This document shows positions 45,241 through 58,650 of a DNA stretch of 64,000 nt, one piece after another. Position 1 is the first letter of the stretch; each line of letters starts with the position of its first letter. Source of the DNA: Cokeromyces recurvatus (lineage: Eukaryota > Mucoromycota > Mucoromycetes > Mucorales > Mucoraceae); contig NW_026251389.1 of the NCBI RefSeq assembly GCF_025118155.1, forward strand, positions 310,001-374,000, given 5' to 3'. Under the pieces are notes generated by a model. It made no database searches. It saw nothing but the letters and a program-made list of their open reading frames with translations, and was not told the DNA's origin. Position numbers and translations under genes: made by a program.

Positions 45241-45503
45241 AACATTATATAACAAAGTTAGAAGGTGAAATTTAAGGCACGTTCTTTAAAGAAAAAAAAC
45301 TTACATGTCATAATAATAATAAATTAATCTATGTAAGTGTATCACCAAAAACTAACGCGTATTTTATATTTGATGTACACATAAAAAAAGAAGTAACGTT
45401 TTTTTTCCCGGATTTATTTTTACTTTCTTTCTCTTTTCTCTTTTATTTTATTTTATTTCCTTTCTTTATTTTTTTTAAACAAATATTTTATAACAAAAAA
45501 AAA

Positions 45504-46621
45504 ATGATCGAAGAACCTCCACCATTACCTTTTCCTTCTTTACAGAGCTTAAAAACTATTGCAATTGATATATTAAAATTACAAAGAAGCTTAACTACAC
45601 CTGAAGTTGAATTTCGATTTTTTGAACCTGAAGAAAAAAAATTATATAAAACTGAACAGAAAAAACCAAATAATAAGGCATGTGAAGTATGTAAAAAGAA
45701 AAAGATCCGATGTGATATTAATGCTTTTCCCAACGAGAAATGTACAAGAACGAACTGTCAATGTTTACATCATCATCATCAAGAAGAAGAAATAAAACAA
45801 GAGGAAGAGGAACAAGTAAATCAATTGCTAATAGAGACCTATTACTCTTCTTCCTCTACACAGCATCTTAAATTAAATAAATCCATACCATCTACTACCG
45901 TATTTCGTAAACCGGGTTTATTAAGCTCTTGTCATTATACAGGGGAAACTTCCTTTTGTGGTTATCTTCCTGTTGTAGATCAGCCGCCGGTGATTAAACA
46001 AGAATCTGATTTCCCGGATTTTCAGCCAGTCCCAAAAAGGCCCATTCTTTCTATTGAAGATCAATATTATTTAATTGATGTTTATTATGAAAATATGAAC
46101 CCATTTTATCCACTTATTAATAAACAAGATCTTTTAAAACAACTTGAATGCATTACAAAGAAAGAAGATAGTTACCTTTCTCCCTTATTTTTCTACGCTC
46201 TTTTTGCACGTGCCAGTCATTTGGAGACGAATCGAAAGGTGGTAACATCAGATAATAAACAAACCTTATTAGAACTTGGGACAGACTGTATGAACTATGT
46301 TTCAGCTCTTGTAGATTGCTACACAGATAAACCGCGTGTGAGTACAGTATTGGCCTTGATTATTATGATAAATCATCTAGAGCAAGCCAAACTATATCAG
46401 CATCTTACAAAATGTTGGTTATGGGCAGGGAAAGCTTTCAAGATGGCTCTCGATTTAGGTATACATCGTGCTTCTATTTGTGATGAAAAATCTTCTTTTG
46501 GACAATTATGTATCCGTACATTTTGGCTTGCTTATATAACTGACTGTACGATAAGTATGACTTATGGACGTCCATCATCTACAGAAGAAAAGGTGTTGTA
46601 AGTATATATATATGTATATGT

Positions 46622-46675
<54 letters not shown>

Positions 46676-48481
46676 AATAGTAGCATATATTTAATTTATT
46701 TATTTTTTTTTAAAAAAAATTACTTTTCTATAGAGATGTTACATATCCTACAACGTTACCAAATGACGAAGATGTGGTTGTACAATGGATTAATGAATTA
46801 AATTGTTTAATATCTCTGAGTAAAGTAACTGCTCGAGTAGTCAAATTTAACTATTGTCCTCCTCCTCCTTATATCATACAAGGGCCTGTAAAGGTACGAA
46901 AATAAATAAATAAGTAAAGAAAGATAATAGATATTCTTAAATATTGACAGGTGTAAATTTTAGAGACATAATGCATTTCTAGTCAGTGTTGATTCATGGC
47001 TAATTGATATTATTCATCCACAAAAGGAGCCTGAATCACCAATGTCTAATTTGATTAATTTTATTACAGAAGAGACTCATATTTCAAGACGGATGGAATT
47101 CCAAAAGAAACTGTTTTTATATATAAATCTGATTTTACTTCATAGACCTTATGTCGATGATACATTATCAATCCGTAACACCAGTAGTAGACCTTCTTAT
47201 GAGATATGCTCTTATGCTGCCATAATTATTACAGATACAGCTAGTAAACTGGATTACAAAGAGTTAATGTATCATTCCAAGTCACCTCTAATTGCTTATT
47301 CTCTCATTATGGCTCTTCGTATTCACATATTAAATGCATCTACTTCTAACTCTGAAAAATATAATGCAAACAAAAATTTCCAACTTTGCTTTACTATCCT
47401 TAGTAAGTTACCTCAAACACAAGATACAGATTCTATGCTTTATGATACATTATGTGATCTTCAAAATCAATATAACAATCGTTTCTTATCTATTCTTGAA
47501 ATTGAAGACGATAAACAGACAACTGCTGCTCATGCTATCTTTAATTCTAATATATTAGAAAAGAGAAAAGATATAGGCCAACATGAAGAACCAAATATGT
47601 CTGTCACTATTACTACTAATTCAGGACCATCAATAGTAATCAAAGAACATCAAGTCGATAATATAGGTCGAAAGAAAAAGAAAGCCAAGACAGCAGGTCC
47701 AGTCAATTGTTATCAACATCAATCAACTTTAAATGAGAGTCAACAACTAAAACAAAAGAACAAATATAAACAGTCAAAGCCAATTGAAATATGTTTACAT
47801 CCAGATCAGCAGCTACAGAGAAAGGCCTCTTCTTCCTTTCAAATCCCTTTTGATCAAAAATGTAATGAATCATTCATAACGACTGGACATAATAAAGAAT
47901 ATGATGAAGAATTTATAAAGAATCAAATCTTTCAACTCTTTGAAGAGCAACCAGCTCATTTTCAACATAATCATACTATGCCTGTAATCGATAATAATAA
48001 TAATAGTCACATCAACGTACACTTTACATCCACTAATCCACTTGCTAGTGTCTCAACAGAATCAGCATCACCCATATTAGAATACCCTTTTATGTTGCAA
48101 CAGCAGCAAGATATTCATCCCAATAATAGCTCATTAATAGCTCAAAATAATGTCACTACTGTAGCATTACAACAAAATCAAGATACGATTTTAGATGAAA
48201 ATAACATTGATTTGACTTTAGAACAAATACAATTAAATGCAGTCTCGTTTTTTCAAAGTATTAATCATATCTTTATGGATCATTATCAGCCACAACAACC
48301 ATTCCTAGTAAATCAGTCATCAATCAATGTATCTGATAATACGTTTGCTACATATCGTGTAGAAGCACAACAAGAGAATAGGACCGGTATTACAATTACC
48401 AGATCATCAGATAACGGTACTTATTCTTCAGAAACTGTCAATACAATATATCCCTCTTCTTCTACCTTTAATACCTCCTAG
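45504..48481 (+). CDS. Zn2Cys6-type fungal transcription factor (Fungal_trans domain)
   Basis: Exons 45504-46597, 46734-46893 and 46964-48481 join in phase to about 923 residues. The DNA-binding module at about residues 56-80 begins normally (KACEVCKKKKIRCDI) but ends in EKCTRTNCQCLHHHH. The last three cysteines are spaced C-x4-C-x1-C instead of the usual C-x2-C-x6-9-C. The middle domain is Fungal_trans (PF04082-like): YYENMNPFYPLINKQDLLK, LFFYALFARASHLE, CWLWAGKAFKMALDLGIHRA and IRTFWLAYITDCTISMTYGR, as in XlnR-like regulators. The C-terminal 350 residues are Gln/Asn/Ser-rich, typical of activation regions. Target genes are unknown. The first intron contains a long GA microsatellite. Confidence 0.85.
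46626..46671 (+). repeat. (GA)n microsatellite in an intron
   Basis: Perfect GA dinucleotide run of about 46 bp inside the first intron of the transcription-factor gene. Confidence 0.95.
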
Positions 48482-48918
48482 TTTTGTCAAAATTACTCTG
48501 TAAAGCTTATAATTATGTATTCCTATAGAAATAGATATATTCATTACACATAGGTTCTCCCCTCCCCCCCACTATCTTTATGTTAATTACTAAAATATGT
48601 ATGTATATTTATAAATTACCTAGTACAATAGCATATATCACATTAAAAAAAAGAAGAAGAATATACAAATATATATAAACAATCATAGATAAAGAGTTTC
48701 TCCTTTCTAAACAAATAACGACTCTAATATACTATTATAGAACTATATAGTCTTAATTTGAATACCTTTTTCTGTACTAGTCCCTTTATTTTACCCCTTG
48801 ATTTTATTTTATTTTTTAATTTCATTATACTTTATAAAAGTGAAGCTTTTTTTTTTAACATGGATATAAATACAAAATGCCCCTATCTTTTCAGGAACAA
48901 CAGTGTTCCTACTATTAG

Positions 48919-48957
<39 letters not shown>

Positions 48958-49100
48958 CAAAATACCTTGAGCTGGTTATATTCTCCTTATCCTTGCTTTT
49001 TTTTCTTTGTTTTTCTCTCTCTCTCTCTCTCTCTCTTCTTTATACACATATATTTTTTTATTTTTTTCTATTATAGTATTTCAGATATATCACATACAAG
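48482..49100. promoter_or_regulatory. Ras gene upstream region with T35 tract and CT run
   Basis: It contains a 35-nt T tract at 48921-48955 (about 145 bp before the start codon) and a (TC)n run at 49016-49034. Nothing coding was recognised. A promoter role is inferred from position. Confidence 0.4.
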
Positions 49101-50141
49101 ATGTCTAAAATAGCAACTATTTTAAGAGAGTAAGAAAGAACTGAAATTTTGATAGACTATTTTACTTTACTTAATTTATATGGATTTAGATACAAGATAG
49201 TTATGGTGGGTGAAGGAGGTAATCTATTTTATACAGTTATTGAGAAAAAAAAAAAAAAAAAAAAAAAAAAAACTATTGTCAATAATTATGCATTTTGTTG
49301 TAAAAAAAAAAAGGTGTTGGCAAGTCAGCAGTCACTATCCAGTTTATTCAATCCCATTTTGTGGATGAATATGATCCTACCATTGAGGGTAAATACTTTT
49401 TTTCTATTAAATTCCCTTCTTTTTTTTTCCTAATATAAGCAAAGTTAGATTCATATCGTAAACAATGCGTAGTTGATGGTGAATGTGCTTTGTTAGATAT
49501 ATTGGACACTGCAGGACAAGAAGAATATAGGTAAATATTTTTTTTTCTCTTTCTTATTTCTCCTTCTTATTTCTCCTTCTCCTTCTCTCTCTCTCTCTCT
49601 TGTTTTCCCACCCCCACCCTCCCCTCTCATCATAATGTGATATTTAATTATTGACAAAAAAAAAAAAGTGCTATGCGAGAACAATACATGAGAAATGGAG
49701 AGGGATTTGTTTTAGTTTACTCAATTACTTCAGTCCGTTCATTTGAACAAGTTCAAAAGCTTTATCAACAAATATCTCGAGTTAAAGATTTAGACTTATT
49801 TCCAGTTATTTTAATAGGAAATAAATGTGATATGGAAAGTCATCGACAGGTTCCAAGCTATGGTCTGTGTGTATGAATAATACATTATATATATATATGT
49901 GTGTATATAGTGTTCAATTAACAAAAAAAAAAAAAAAAAAAAATTAGTTGGTAGATCTTTAGCTGAACATTATGGCTGTCAATTCTTAGAAACTTCTGCT
50001 AAACAAAGAATAAATATAGATGAAGCATTCTATGGAATAGTACGTGAAATAAGAAGACTTAATTTGGAATCACAAAATGCTCAAGATGAATTCAATAACA
50101 AAAATGGATTAGCTTGCTGTAATGAATGTATACTAATGTGA
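49101..50141 (+). CDS. RAS1: Ras-family small GTPase
   Basis: Six exons (49101-49129, 49190-49218, 49314-49388, 49449-49530, 49669-49862, 49948-50141) join in phase to 200 residues. G1 is [14 protein letters not shown], where the third Gly of canonical GAGGVGKS is preceded by Glu. The switch I effector loop is [15 protein letters not shown]3 is [21 protein letters not shown]4 is ILIGNKCD and G5 is LETSAKQ. The C-terminus ends CCNECILM: a CAAX box for prenylation plus nearby cysteines for palmitoylation. These features define a membrane-attached Ras switch of the Ras1 type. Exons are very small and introns are rich in homopolymers. The residue before GGVGKS (Glu where many Ras proteins have Ala or Gly) is worth noting. 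Confidence 0.93.
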
Positions 50142-50217
50142 AATAATCTAATTTATTGCAAGCTATTATATTATATTATATATATATATACACACATACA
50201 TACATACATACATATAT

Positions 50218-52126
50218 TTATTCAAATATATCAAGTGTTGTAAATGGTTTATCTTTTGCTTTCTCCTTCGCTGTTCTAGCTTTATCAGCTTCTAACTTTT
50301 CTTCCATCTCAACCTAATACAATAATAATTAATATATCCCCCCCTCTATTTAATAAATAATTTTCTTCTTCACTTTACCATTCTACGATCTATTACATTC
50401 TTTGCTTTCTTACGCTTGAGTCTCTTTAATGCAGAGTTTCTACCTCTCATTCTCTTCCTTTCTTTCACTGTTGTGTTTGATGTATCTCCTTCTGCTTTCT
50501 CGTCTTCTTCTAATTGACGTCTCTTCAAGACTTCTGCCTTTGTTACTTTATTCACTTTACCAATTTGAGTAGGATCTAATACGATCATATCAGGTTGAAG
50601 TTTATCCAGTAATGTATGCACTTCAGTTTCTTGTCTTTGTCTCTTGGTCTGGAAGGGATTCGCTTCAAGTGCATCAAAGTTAGCTTCACCAGCACCAGGA
50701 ACAATGATGCTTGAGATCCCCTTTTGATGACCTATGCCCAACACATCCTCATAAGGTACAAATTTAAGATCTTGAACCACAGATCCAGCTTCCAAATAGG
50801 ACATGTAAGGTGACTGTTGTTTTGTCGTAAATGCATCCTTCCAGATTTGAACATGTGTATGGAATCCAACACCTAATAAGCCTGTATCTGAAATATCTAA
50901 GGAAGCTACTGTACGTGGTGTATAATATTCTTGAAGACATCCATAGTTACGGATATCCCATATCTTTAATTGTCCATCAAGACCTGATGTCGCCATATAA
51001 TGTCCTCCTCTATCTACTGCAATTGCTCTCACTGGTCCTCGATGACATTGCATCTTCACTAGCGGTGATGGCATCGAAGGTGACCATAATGTCACTGTAC
51101 CATTTTGATGTCCAAGATGAATAACAGCATTATAACGATTTTGTGTCATTGTATTACAAGGTCCAAGTTTTGTACGTTTCTCGGCAACGAGTTCACCTGT
51201 GGATGTATCTTGATATTTAAGATAACCATTGCTACCAATTGTTGCAAGTAAATAATGATAAGGTAAAAATTCGAGTCTATCAACATAACTGTGGCTCTTA
51301 AGACGATGTATTTCGAGGCCGGATTTATCATAAATATAAACATATTTCTTCTGTGCAACTGCTAATAATGTCTCATTATGAAGCCATCTATTTATGCATA
51401 GTTATATATGAATAAGTCAGGAAAAAAAAATAATAATAAAGGAGTCATTTATTCTTTTTTTTTTATAAAACTTACTTGACATCACGTACTGTTTCATTAA
51501 CATGAGTTTCGAAATGAAGTCCACCCGTTTGCCAATCAAAAGCTGCAATATGTCCTTTATGGCCACCAATTAACAAATGACGACCATTACGGGTATAGTC
51601 AATTGCATAAGGTCCAAATTGCGGTAGATCTAATGTAAAGATCTAATACGAGAAAAGGATAATGTAAATAGATGTTTTTTTTGTTTTTCTTTGAAATAAA
51701 TTAAAAAAAAATACCTTGCTTGCTGTATTAACATCAAGACTAGGAATCAATTGGTCTTGTCTGAATTTAAAGGTCTTTTCAAGTCCTTCAGCTTCTAAAT
51801 AACCAGTCTCTTCTTGTAATAATAATTCAGCTCTAGCAGCCGCACGAGCTGCATCTCGACTGTTCCTTTCTTGTTGTGAAAGCTTTGCTTTTAACTTTTT
51901 ATCTTTAATCTTCTATTAAATAAATAAATAATAAAACATGAGGTCAGCTTTTTTCTTCTTCTTCTTTTTTCTTTCTTGAATATCTTACCTGTGTCTCAGA
52001 ACTAGCAGGTTCTATACGCAAATACTTTTCTTCATTCTTTACAGGTTCTTCGATTTCTTCTATTTCTTTATTCTTTGGTATATTTTTTTTAGAATTTTGC
52101 TTTTTATTCCCCTTCTTCTTGGCCAT
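50218..52126 (-). CDS. UTP7: U3 snoRNP protein Utp7/WDR46
   Basis: Exons 52126-51989, 51912-51715, 51642-51476, 51387-50379 and 50313-50218 join in phase to 535 residues. A Lys-rich start ([15 protein letters not shown]) is followed by WD40 repeats ([50 protein letters not shown]). The BING4 C-terminal domain then reads [39 protein letters not shown] and [20 protein letters not shown]. Utp7 is part of the small-subunit processome needed for 18S rRNA maturation in the nucleolus. The basic tail ([12 protein letters not shown]) suits that location. Confidence 0.93.
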
Positions 52127-52531
52127 AGTGTTTATTTTAATAAATATATGAATATATATAAAGAACAAAGGAAAGAGGGAAAAAAAAAATATGTATACAC
52201 ATATATACCTTAAAAAATAGAAAGTAGTGTTGTAAAATAAAACACAGTCATACAGACATTATAAGCCACCTGCTAAAATCATACCAAGCAAAAAAAAAAA
52301 AAAAGGTCCAAAAATTGAAAGATGATATACAGTATGTAGACTTTATTAGAGCCATACAAACTTATTTATACAGCTAAATATAGATACAAAAAGAAACAAA
52401 AAAGATAATATAATGCACATATATATCAGCATTATATAAATATATATGAATAAAAGCGTATGATGAAGAAGGAGATACGAGAGTGAGTGAGGGAGTGAGG
52501 GAGGGAGGGGGGAGGGAAAAACAGTTATCCA
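52127..52531. other. intergenic between two minus-strand genes
   Basis: AT-rich upstream region of Utp7 and 3' flank of the kinase gene, with A runs near 52181 and 52292 and a GAG-rich stretch at about 52480-52515. No gene was recognised. Confidence 0.5.
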
Positions 52532-54656
52532 TTATAAAAATTGATCTTGTTCATCTATCGGCGTATTTGTTCCACTAGAAGTTGACCTTGACCTAAGTTG
52601 ATTTTTTTTACCAACGAGCATATTCTTTAATGCGCGAAGAGCGAATACTGTTAAACCGATACCAGCCCAGTCTTCATCATGCAAATCTCGAAGGTCACCT
52701 ACAGTCATAATATCTTGATTTTGAAGTTTACGAACCCATTCTAAAGCTTTATCTTTATTACGATTTGTAGCTGCTGCTGTTTCCAAGACAAAAGTTTCAA
52801 TACTAGTATCATTTGGATATTCTTTTTTTTTATATATATAAATATGTAAATAAAGATATATAGATATACAGATATATAGATATTTATATATATCTATATT
52901 AATCATTTGTTTAAACGTGGATTGAATAATATCATAACAAATACCTGTTGATTCCATAAAAGGACTCTCATCTATGATTGAATTATTAGTAAAAGTAGGA
53001 CTGGTGAAAGTATTTAATTCAGTCTGATTTTCAGTAGCTTCAGTCTCTACAAAGGATAGTTTAAAATTTTCTATTGCAACAAGGGTATCTTTGTATCTTT
53101 CTTCAGTAATTTGAGTTCTCTGTTCAATATTTTCACACTTCTTTTCCATCTCTACTATTTTACTTCTTGCTGCTGTTAATTCTCTTTTTGCGCGTTCTAG
53201 TTCGGAACGAATATCATTCTCTCTTCTCCAAATCATTTGGTCATCATCTTCAATCATTCTGTCATCTAAAGAAGTATTTTGTTGTTGCTTATTAAGATCT
53301 CGAAGTAAACGGTTAATATCACCTGTAATTAACTGCTGATAACGTTCAGGTAAAACTTGTTCTTCAATCATTTCTGCTACAACATCCTCTGCTGTATCCG
53401 TCTCTACATTAAACTCAAATTTAACAGAAAGTTTATCCATACCCTTAAACACGACTTGTAATGTGAGTTGCTTCATCGTGATATCACTTGCTAACAAGAC
53501 CACTTCGGGTTCTACGGCTAAAAATGAATGTTCTAATATCTCTTGAGCTGACATACGTTCATGTTCAGAGGAAAGACAATTGTTGATGAGAGCTAATACT
53601 TCTGGGTCTTGAACTCTTGATAAACATTCAGGACGAATTGTCTGAGTTACTTTCTTGAATACTTGAGCAGCATTTGTACATTCATTATAAGGGTATTCAC
53701 CTGTTACCATCTCTAGGAGACACATACCAAACGCATAGATGTCTACCTTTTCACTATATCCTTTTTCTTCATACATTTCAGGTGCCATAAATTCAGGTGT
53801 TCCTATTACAGTGTACTTTTTATCTATCTTCATTTCAGCTGTACCCATATCACCAATTTTAATTTCACCATGAGCTCCATTAATAAAGATATTATCACAT
53901 TTAATATCACGATGAATGATAGTAGGATTATGTCCATGTAAATAAACTAAACCTTTCAAAATTTGTCGACACCATCTCTTTACAATTTTCATATTAGGTA
54001 AAGGAGAAAGTTTTCTAATATATTCACGAAGAGTACCCGAAGTCATGAGTTCAGTAATAAATACAAATTCCGAATCATTATACCAAGCATCATGAAAAGC
54101 AATAATGTTAGGATGTCTTACAGATTTTAAAATTTCAATTTCATGGCCTAATGCTTTTACTTCCTGACGAGTAATCTATCAAATAATAAATTGGTGGGGG
54201 GTTTTTTTTTTATGTATTTTTTTTTCTCTTATTTTTTAATACATATACAAATATATACATATAAATATGACTTCTATTCAAACATACCTGTAATACATTC
54301 CAGGCAACCTCATAACCTTCTTCTCTATCAATAGCCTTGTAAACTACCTTGAAAGCACCCTTACCCAAAAAAGTATTTAATTTAGCAAACCTTCCATTAC
54401 TAGATACCTCAATAACTTTTTCAATGTTTGCTTCAGAACGATCCTCATCCATAACTGAATTTGGATTCATCCAAACACCACCAAAGGGTTCCATATGAGG
54501 TTGTTTTTCATACTCAGGAAATTGAGCAGCAAGTTGACGAACGAGAGATGTATTATGTTCAATATCATGCTCATAAGGTGGACTGTAAACGCCCAAATTG
54601 ATAAATGGTTCGCTTTTTGCTTTAACTGTATAGTTACCAGAATCTATTGATGACAT
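52532..54656 (-). CDS. WNK-type protein kinase (With No K)
   Basis: Exons 54656-54288, 54175-52945 and 52821-52532 join in phase to about 629 residues. The kinase domain starts near residue 95. The glycine loop FLGKGAFKVVYKAID supplies Lys in beta-2, while the usual VAIK Lys is replaced (YEVAWNVLQ); this is the defining WNK arrangement. Catalytic loop IIHRDIKCDNIFING, metal motif KIGDMGTAEM and activation segment TVIGTPEFMAPEMYEEKGY are present. Next come an OSR1_C-like domain (TLQVVFKGMDKLSVKFEF), a coiled coil and a SAM-like C-terminal domain (ALEWVRKLQNQDIMTVGDL). In animals and plants WNKs control ion transport and osmotic response. The 123-bp intron at 52822-52944 is in frame and stop-free, so unspliced reading would insert 41 residues. 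Confidence 0.88.
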
Positions 54657-55142
54657 ATTCTATTTTTATTATTTTCCGAGTTAAAAATATATATAAATAT
54701 GTGTATAATAATAGTAAAGGAGAGAGAGAAAAAAAAGAGTATTTATAAAAGAGAGAAAGGGGAGGCTATTATTATTATTACAACAGCAACAAAAAGAGAT
54801 ATTAAACTAATGTAGTCTTTTTTTGCTTGTTAACAAAAAAAAAAAAAAAAAAAAAATCTTCTTTTCTTTAAAACAGTTACCAAACCAACATTACGTTAGA
54901 TTGATTCAATTACAAAAAAATAAATAAATAAATTACTTGTATTCTTAATAATAAAAATGAATAAAGAGACAAAATAAGGTTACTCTCTTTATATAAGTAT
55001 AAACAAAAAAAAAAGAAACGAGGAAAAAAAAAGGAGAGGGGAGGGAGAGGAAGGAAGTGGCTATTTTTCTTTTCTCTTCCTTTCCCTTTTTTTTTAATAA
55101 AAAAAAACTTGCTTACCAGCCTCTGAAATTTAATTATTAAAT

Positions 55143-55204
<62 letters not shown>

Positions 55205-55264
55205 TTCGCACAAATATTATTTTTCCTTTCTTTTCCTTTTAATTTATTATTATTAAACCAAGTC
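54657..55264. promoter_or_regulatory. divergent promoter region of WNK and CNOT9 genes with T55 tract
   Basis: 608 bp between start codons, full of A and T runs. The longest is 55 T's at 55148-55202, ending 62 bp before the CNOT9 start. A purine-rich stretch lies at 55018-55058. A shared promoter is inferred. Confidence 0.45.
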
Positions 55265-55505
55265 ATGAATCCGAACTCTCAATTTCATCAATATTTACAG
55301 CAAACATCCTTAGCAGGCGGTGCTAATCCCTTAACAAATTCGCTTCAGCCAGGTCCTAACAATAATATGAACGCGTTATCTCAACATTTTCCTACTATTA
55401 ATCGTTCTACTGGGGGCAATAATGCTGATCCTTTTGTTTATGCTCAAATGATGAATAATAGTGTTGGTTCACAAGCTATTCCAATGTCTGCTAATTTTAT
55501 CATGC

Positions 55506-55548
<43 letters not shown>

Positions 55549-56229
55549 GCAACAGCAGCAACAACAACAACAACAACAACAACAGCAGCAGCAGGAGCAT
55601 CAAGCGGCTCAAAAATTACAGCAATTAGATGAAGAAAAGATTTATGGACTTGTTTTAGACTTACTTAATCCTTCCTCCAGAGAACAAGCTTTATTAGACT
55701 TGAGTAAAAAGAGAGAACAATATGATGATTTGGCTTTAATTTTATGGTATTCTTATGGTAAGTAAAACCATGGAATTATATATGTGTATAAGATGACGTT
55801 ATTTAATTATATGTGTAGGTGTTATTCCTGTGTTACTTCAAGAAATTATAACAGTATATCCTTTGTTAACTCCACCTACTTTAAGTGGTGGTGCTTCTAA
55901 TAGAGTATGTAATGCTCTTGCTCTTCTTCAATGCGTCGCTAATCATAATGAAACGAGAAGTTTATTTCTTCAAGGTAAAATAAAATATATGATTGATGTA
56001 TGTAAATGAAGATATTAAACATACATGTATACAAATACATATGTGTATATTTGTATATATATATTTTTTTTTGTTATAGCTCATATCCCTCTTTATCTTT
56101 ACCCCTTTTTAAATACAACAAGTAAGACACGACCTTTTGAGTATTTAAGATTGACAAGTTTAGGTGTTATAGGCGCGTTAGTAAAGGTAATCATAAAATA
56201 AGTATTTAATTCTATATATACTAAATATG

Positions 56230-56269
<40 letters not shown>

Positions 56270-56844
56270 AGAACGATAATCCCGAAGTGATTAGCTTTCT
56301 TTTATCAACTGAAATTATTCCATTGTGTCTCCGTATAATGGAAACTGGTAGTGAGCTTTCAAAAACAGTTGCTATTTTTGTGGTTCAAAAGATTCTTTTA
56401 GATGATACCGGCCTAGTAAGTTGTTAATATAATAATATATGTATAAAGTTGATATTTATTTGTCTATTTATTTAGTATTATATCTGTCAAACATATGAAC
56501 GATTTTATGCTGTAGCTACTGTATTACATAATATGATTACTCAACTTGTTGAAAATCAAGCTATGCGTTTACTTAAACATGTTATTCGTTGTTATTTAAG
56601 ATTATCTGAAAATCCAAGGTAAAGTAAAAAATAGAGAGAGAGAAAGAGAGAAAGAAGCTTGAATGAGATATTAATATACACATATTCATATACTTTTTTT
56701 TTCTTTAGAGCACGTGAAGCTTTACGTCAATGTCTTCCAGAACCTCTTCGAGATTCTACATTCCATCAAGCTTTAAAAGATGATATTGCAACTAAGCGTT
56801 GTCTTGGACAGTTACTACTTAACCTTTCCGATGGTATTAACTAG
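55265..56844 (+). CDS. CAF40: CCR4-NOT subunit CNOT9/Caf40 (Rcd1)
   Basis: Six exons (55265-55757, 55819-55974, 56080-56186, 56272-56415, 56476-56618, 56709-56844) join in phase to 392 residues. The N-terminus is Asn/Gln-rich, with an interrupted polyglutamine tract of over 30 residues (55503-55594). From about residue 118 the armadillo-like CNOT9 fold is clear: [99 protein letters not shown] and ending [14 protein letters not shown]. It recruits RNA-binding proteins to the CCR4-NOT deadenylase. The start at 55265 was preferred over an upstream in-frame ATG whose reading is just poly-Phe from the T tract. Confidence 0.95.
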
Positions 56845-58609
56845 ACAAGGAAAAAAAAAGTATTAACATATTATACACATATACTCTCACACTTATATAT
56901 ATTATAATCACTTATATATGCATATAAAATTTACTTAATGCTAATACTATTTTATCCAACATTCCATATAAACCCCCACACTCACTCATATTTACATATA
57001 TTTAATCATTATATTATTTAGGCTGGCTGTATCCTATTTATTTTATATGTATATAAAATGTAGACTGTACATTTCTCTTTTTTATTTTATTTCATCTTAT
57101 TATTCCCTCTTTTATTTTATTTTCCTTACCATATATGTATAAAAATGGCCTACGTAAATAATTTTAATAAAATAAATTCTTATTATATATACGCATATAA
57201 ATAAAAAGACTACTGTTATGTTATGGCGCTGACATGGCTACTATGACAAGCTCAAACGCGGGGGGGTTTTCTTTTCTTTTTCTAATAACACCAAGAGGAC
57301 ATGCACCTGTTGAGCATTATAACTAATATACGCTTTTTGCCGGAATAGGCTTGAATAATATGATATACACCGAGTATAATAGTGGTATAAGTAATTGCTA
57401 CTTTAAGTACTATAAAGAAATATTTTAGTATATTATTATTCTATCTTCTATTTTGGCCTTAAAAAGCTATTCCGTTCAAAGAAGGCTTGAAGCTGGTCCA
57501 GCAATAAAAGCTATTAAAAATAAAATAAAATCAAATGAATTCCTCAATCATAAATATCATAAACGAATAGTAAGAATTGGATCATAATTATTTATATAGT
57601 CATTCGTTTTATTCTTCTTCTTTTTCTTTTTCTTTCTTTAACACACACACACACACACACAAAACTTATCAATTACAGAATAGGGAATTCATTCATAATC
57701 TTTGTCTTATGGAGCAGCAATATATGACTTCCAATAGAAAGGTACACCCAATCACGTTTGTTAGTGATTATAGACAGTTTCTATATGTTGGCTCTAATAT
57801 TAAAGGATATCTAAGGTATAGTAGGAACTAGAAAGTAACATAGTATAGTTTGCACACTATTATATACATGTGTATATATATATTACTAACGAATATTATT
57901 TATCAAAAACCCGTGTTTTCTGTTTTCAGAGGATTTCATATCCTTTCAAGATCTTAAACAACGGTAAATAGTATTTTCGTCTGTAGCAGTCCTAATTGTA
58001 TTTATGTCAAAAACAAAAAAGTGACTATAAAGGAAGAGATTTGTTATCTTCTTTAACAATTGTAATTTCTGGACTACTAGCTAACCAGTCTTATTCGAAA
58101 CAACTATCAATAATATTACTACCCAGTAGAAGAAATAACTTTATATTCTATTCATAAATACTTATACCTCAACATATATACTAATAAATAGCCCTCTTTC
58201 TCCACTTTTACTTTTCTTGCTATTTTGGGTATTTTTTTTTTAATGATATTTACCCTCTCAGTAATATGATATTTAATTTAAATATCTTACTGCACGGCAA
58301 TATACTTTATTTGTTAGGAACAAAAGAATATTATTGTTAATACAAACTTATAAATGTTACACATACTCGGCTAATTTTCCCAGGGTGAATATAACGAGAA
58401 ATGACAATAATAACAATTTTTGTAAATCGTAGTCATCATTATTCGCTTCAAAACTGAACTAAATATTTCTCTTTTAATAGTGTCCTTTTTTTTTTTTATT
58501 CGCTGTTTTTGTTTCAATGTCGCCATCATTCACCAATATAATCGCTTATTTTAAGAATTATTATAAATCAAGCAAAATTTGACAATATGTTTCTCCCTGT
58601 CACAAAAAA

Positions 58610-58650
<41 letters not shown>

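Noticed and set aside
55142..55264. Upstream start giving a poly-Phe N-terminus for CNOT9
   Set aside because: It reads through the T55 tract; the ATG at 55265 starts normal Asn/Gln-rich sequence.
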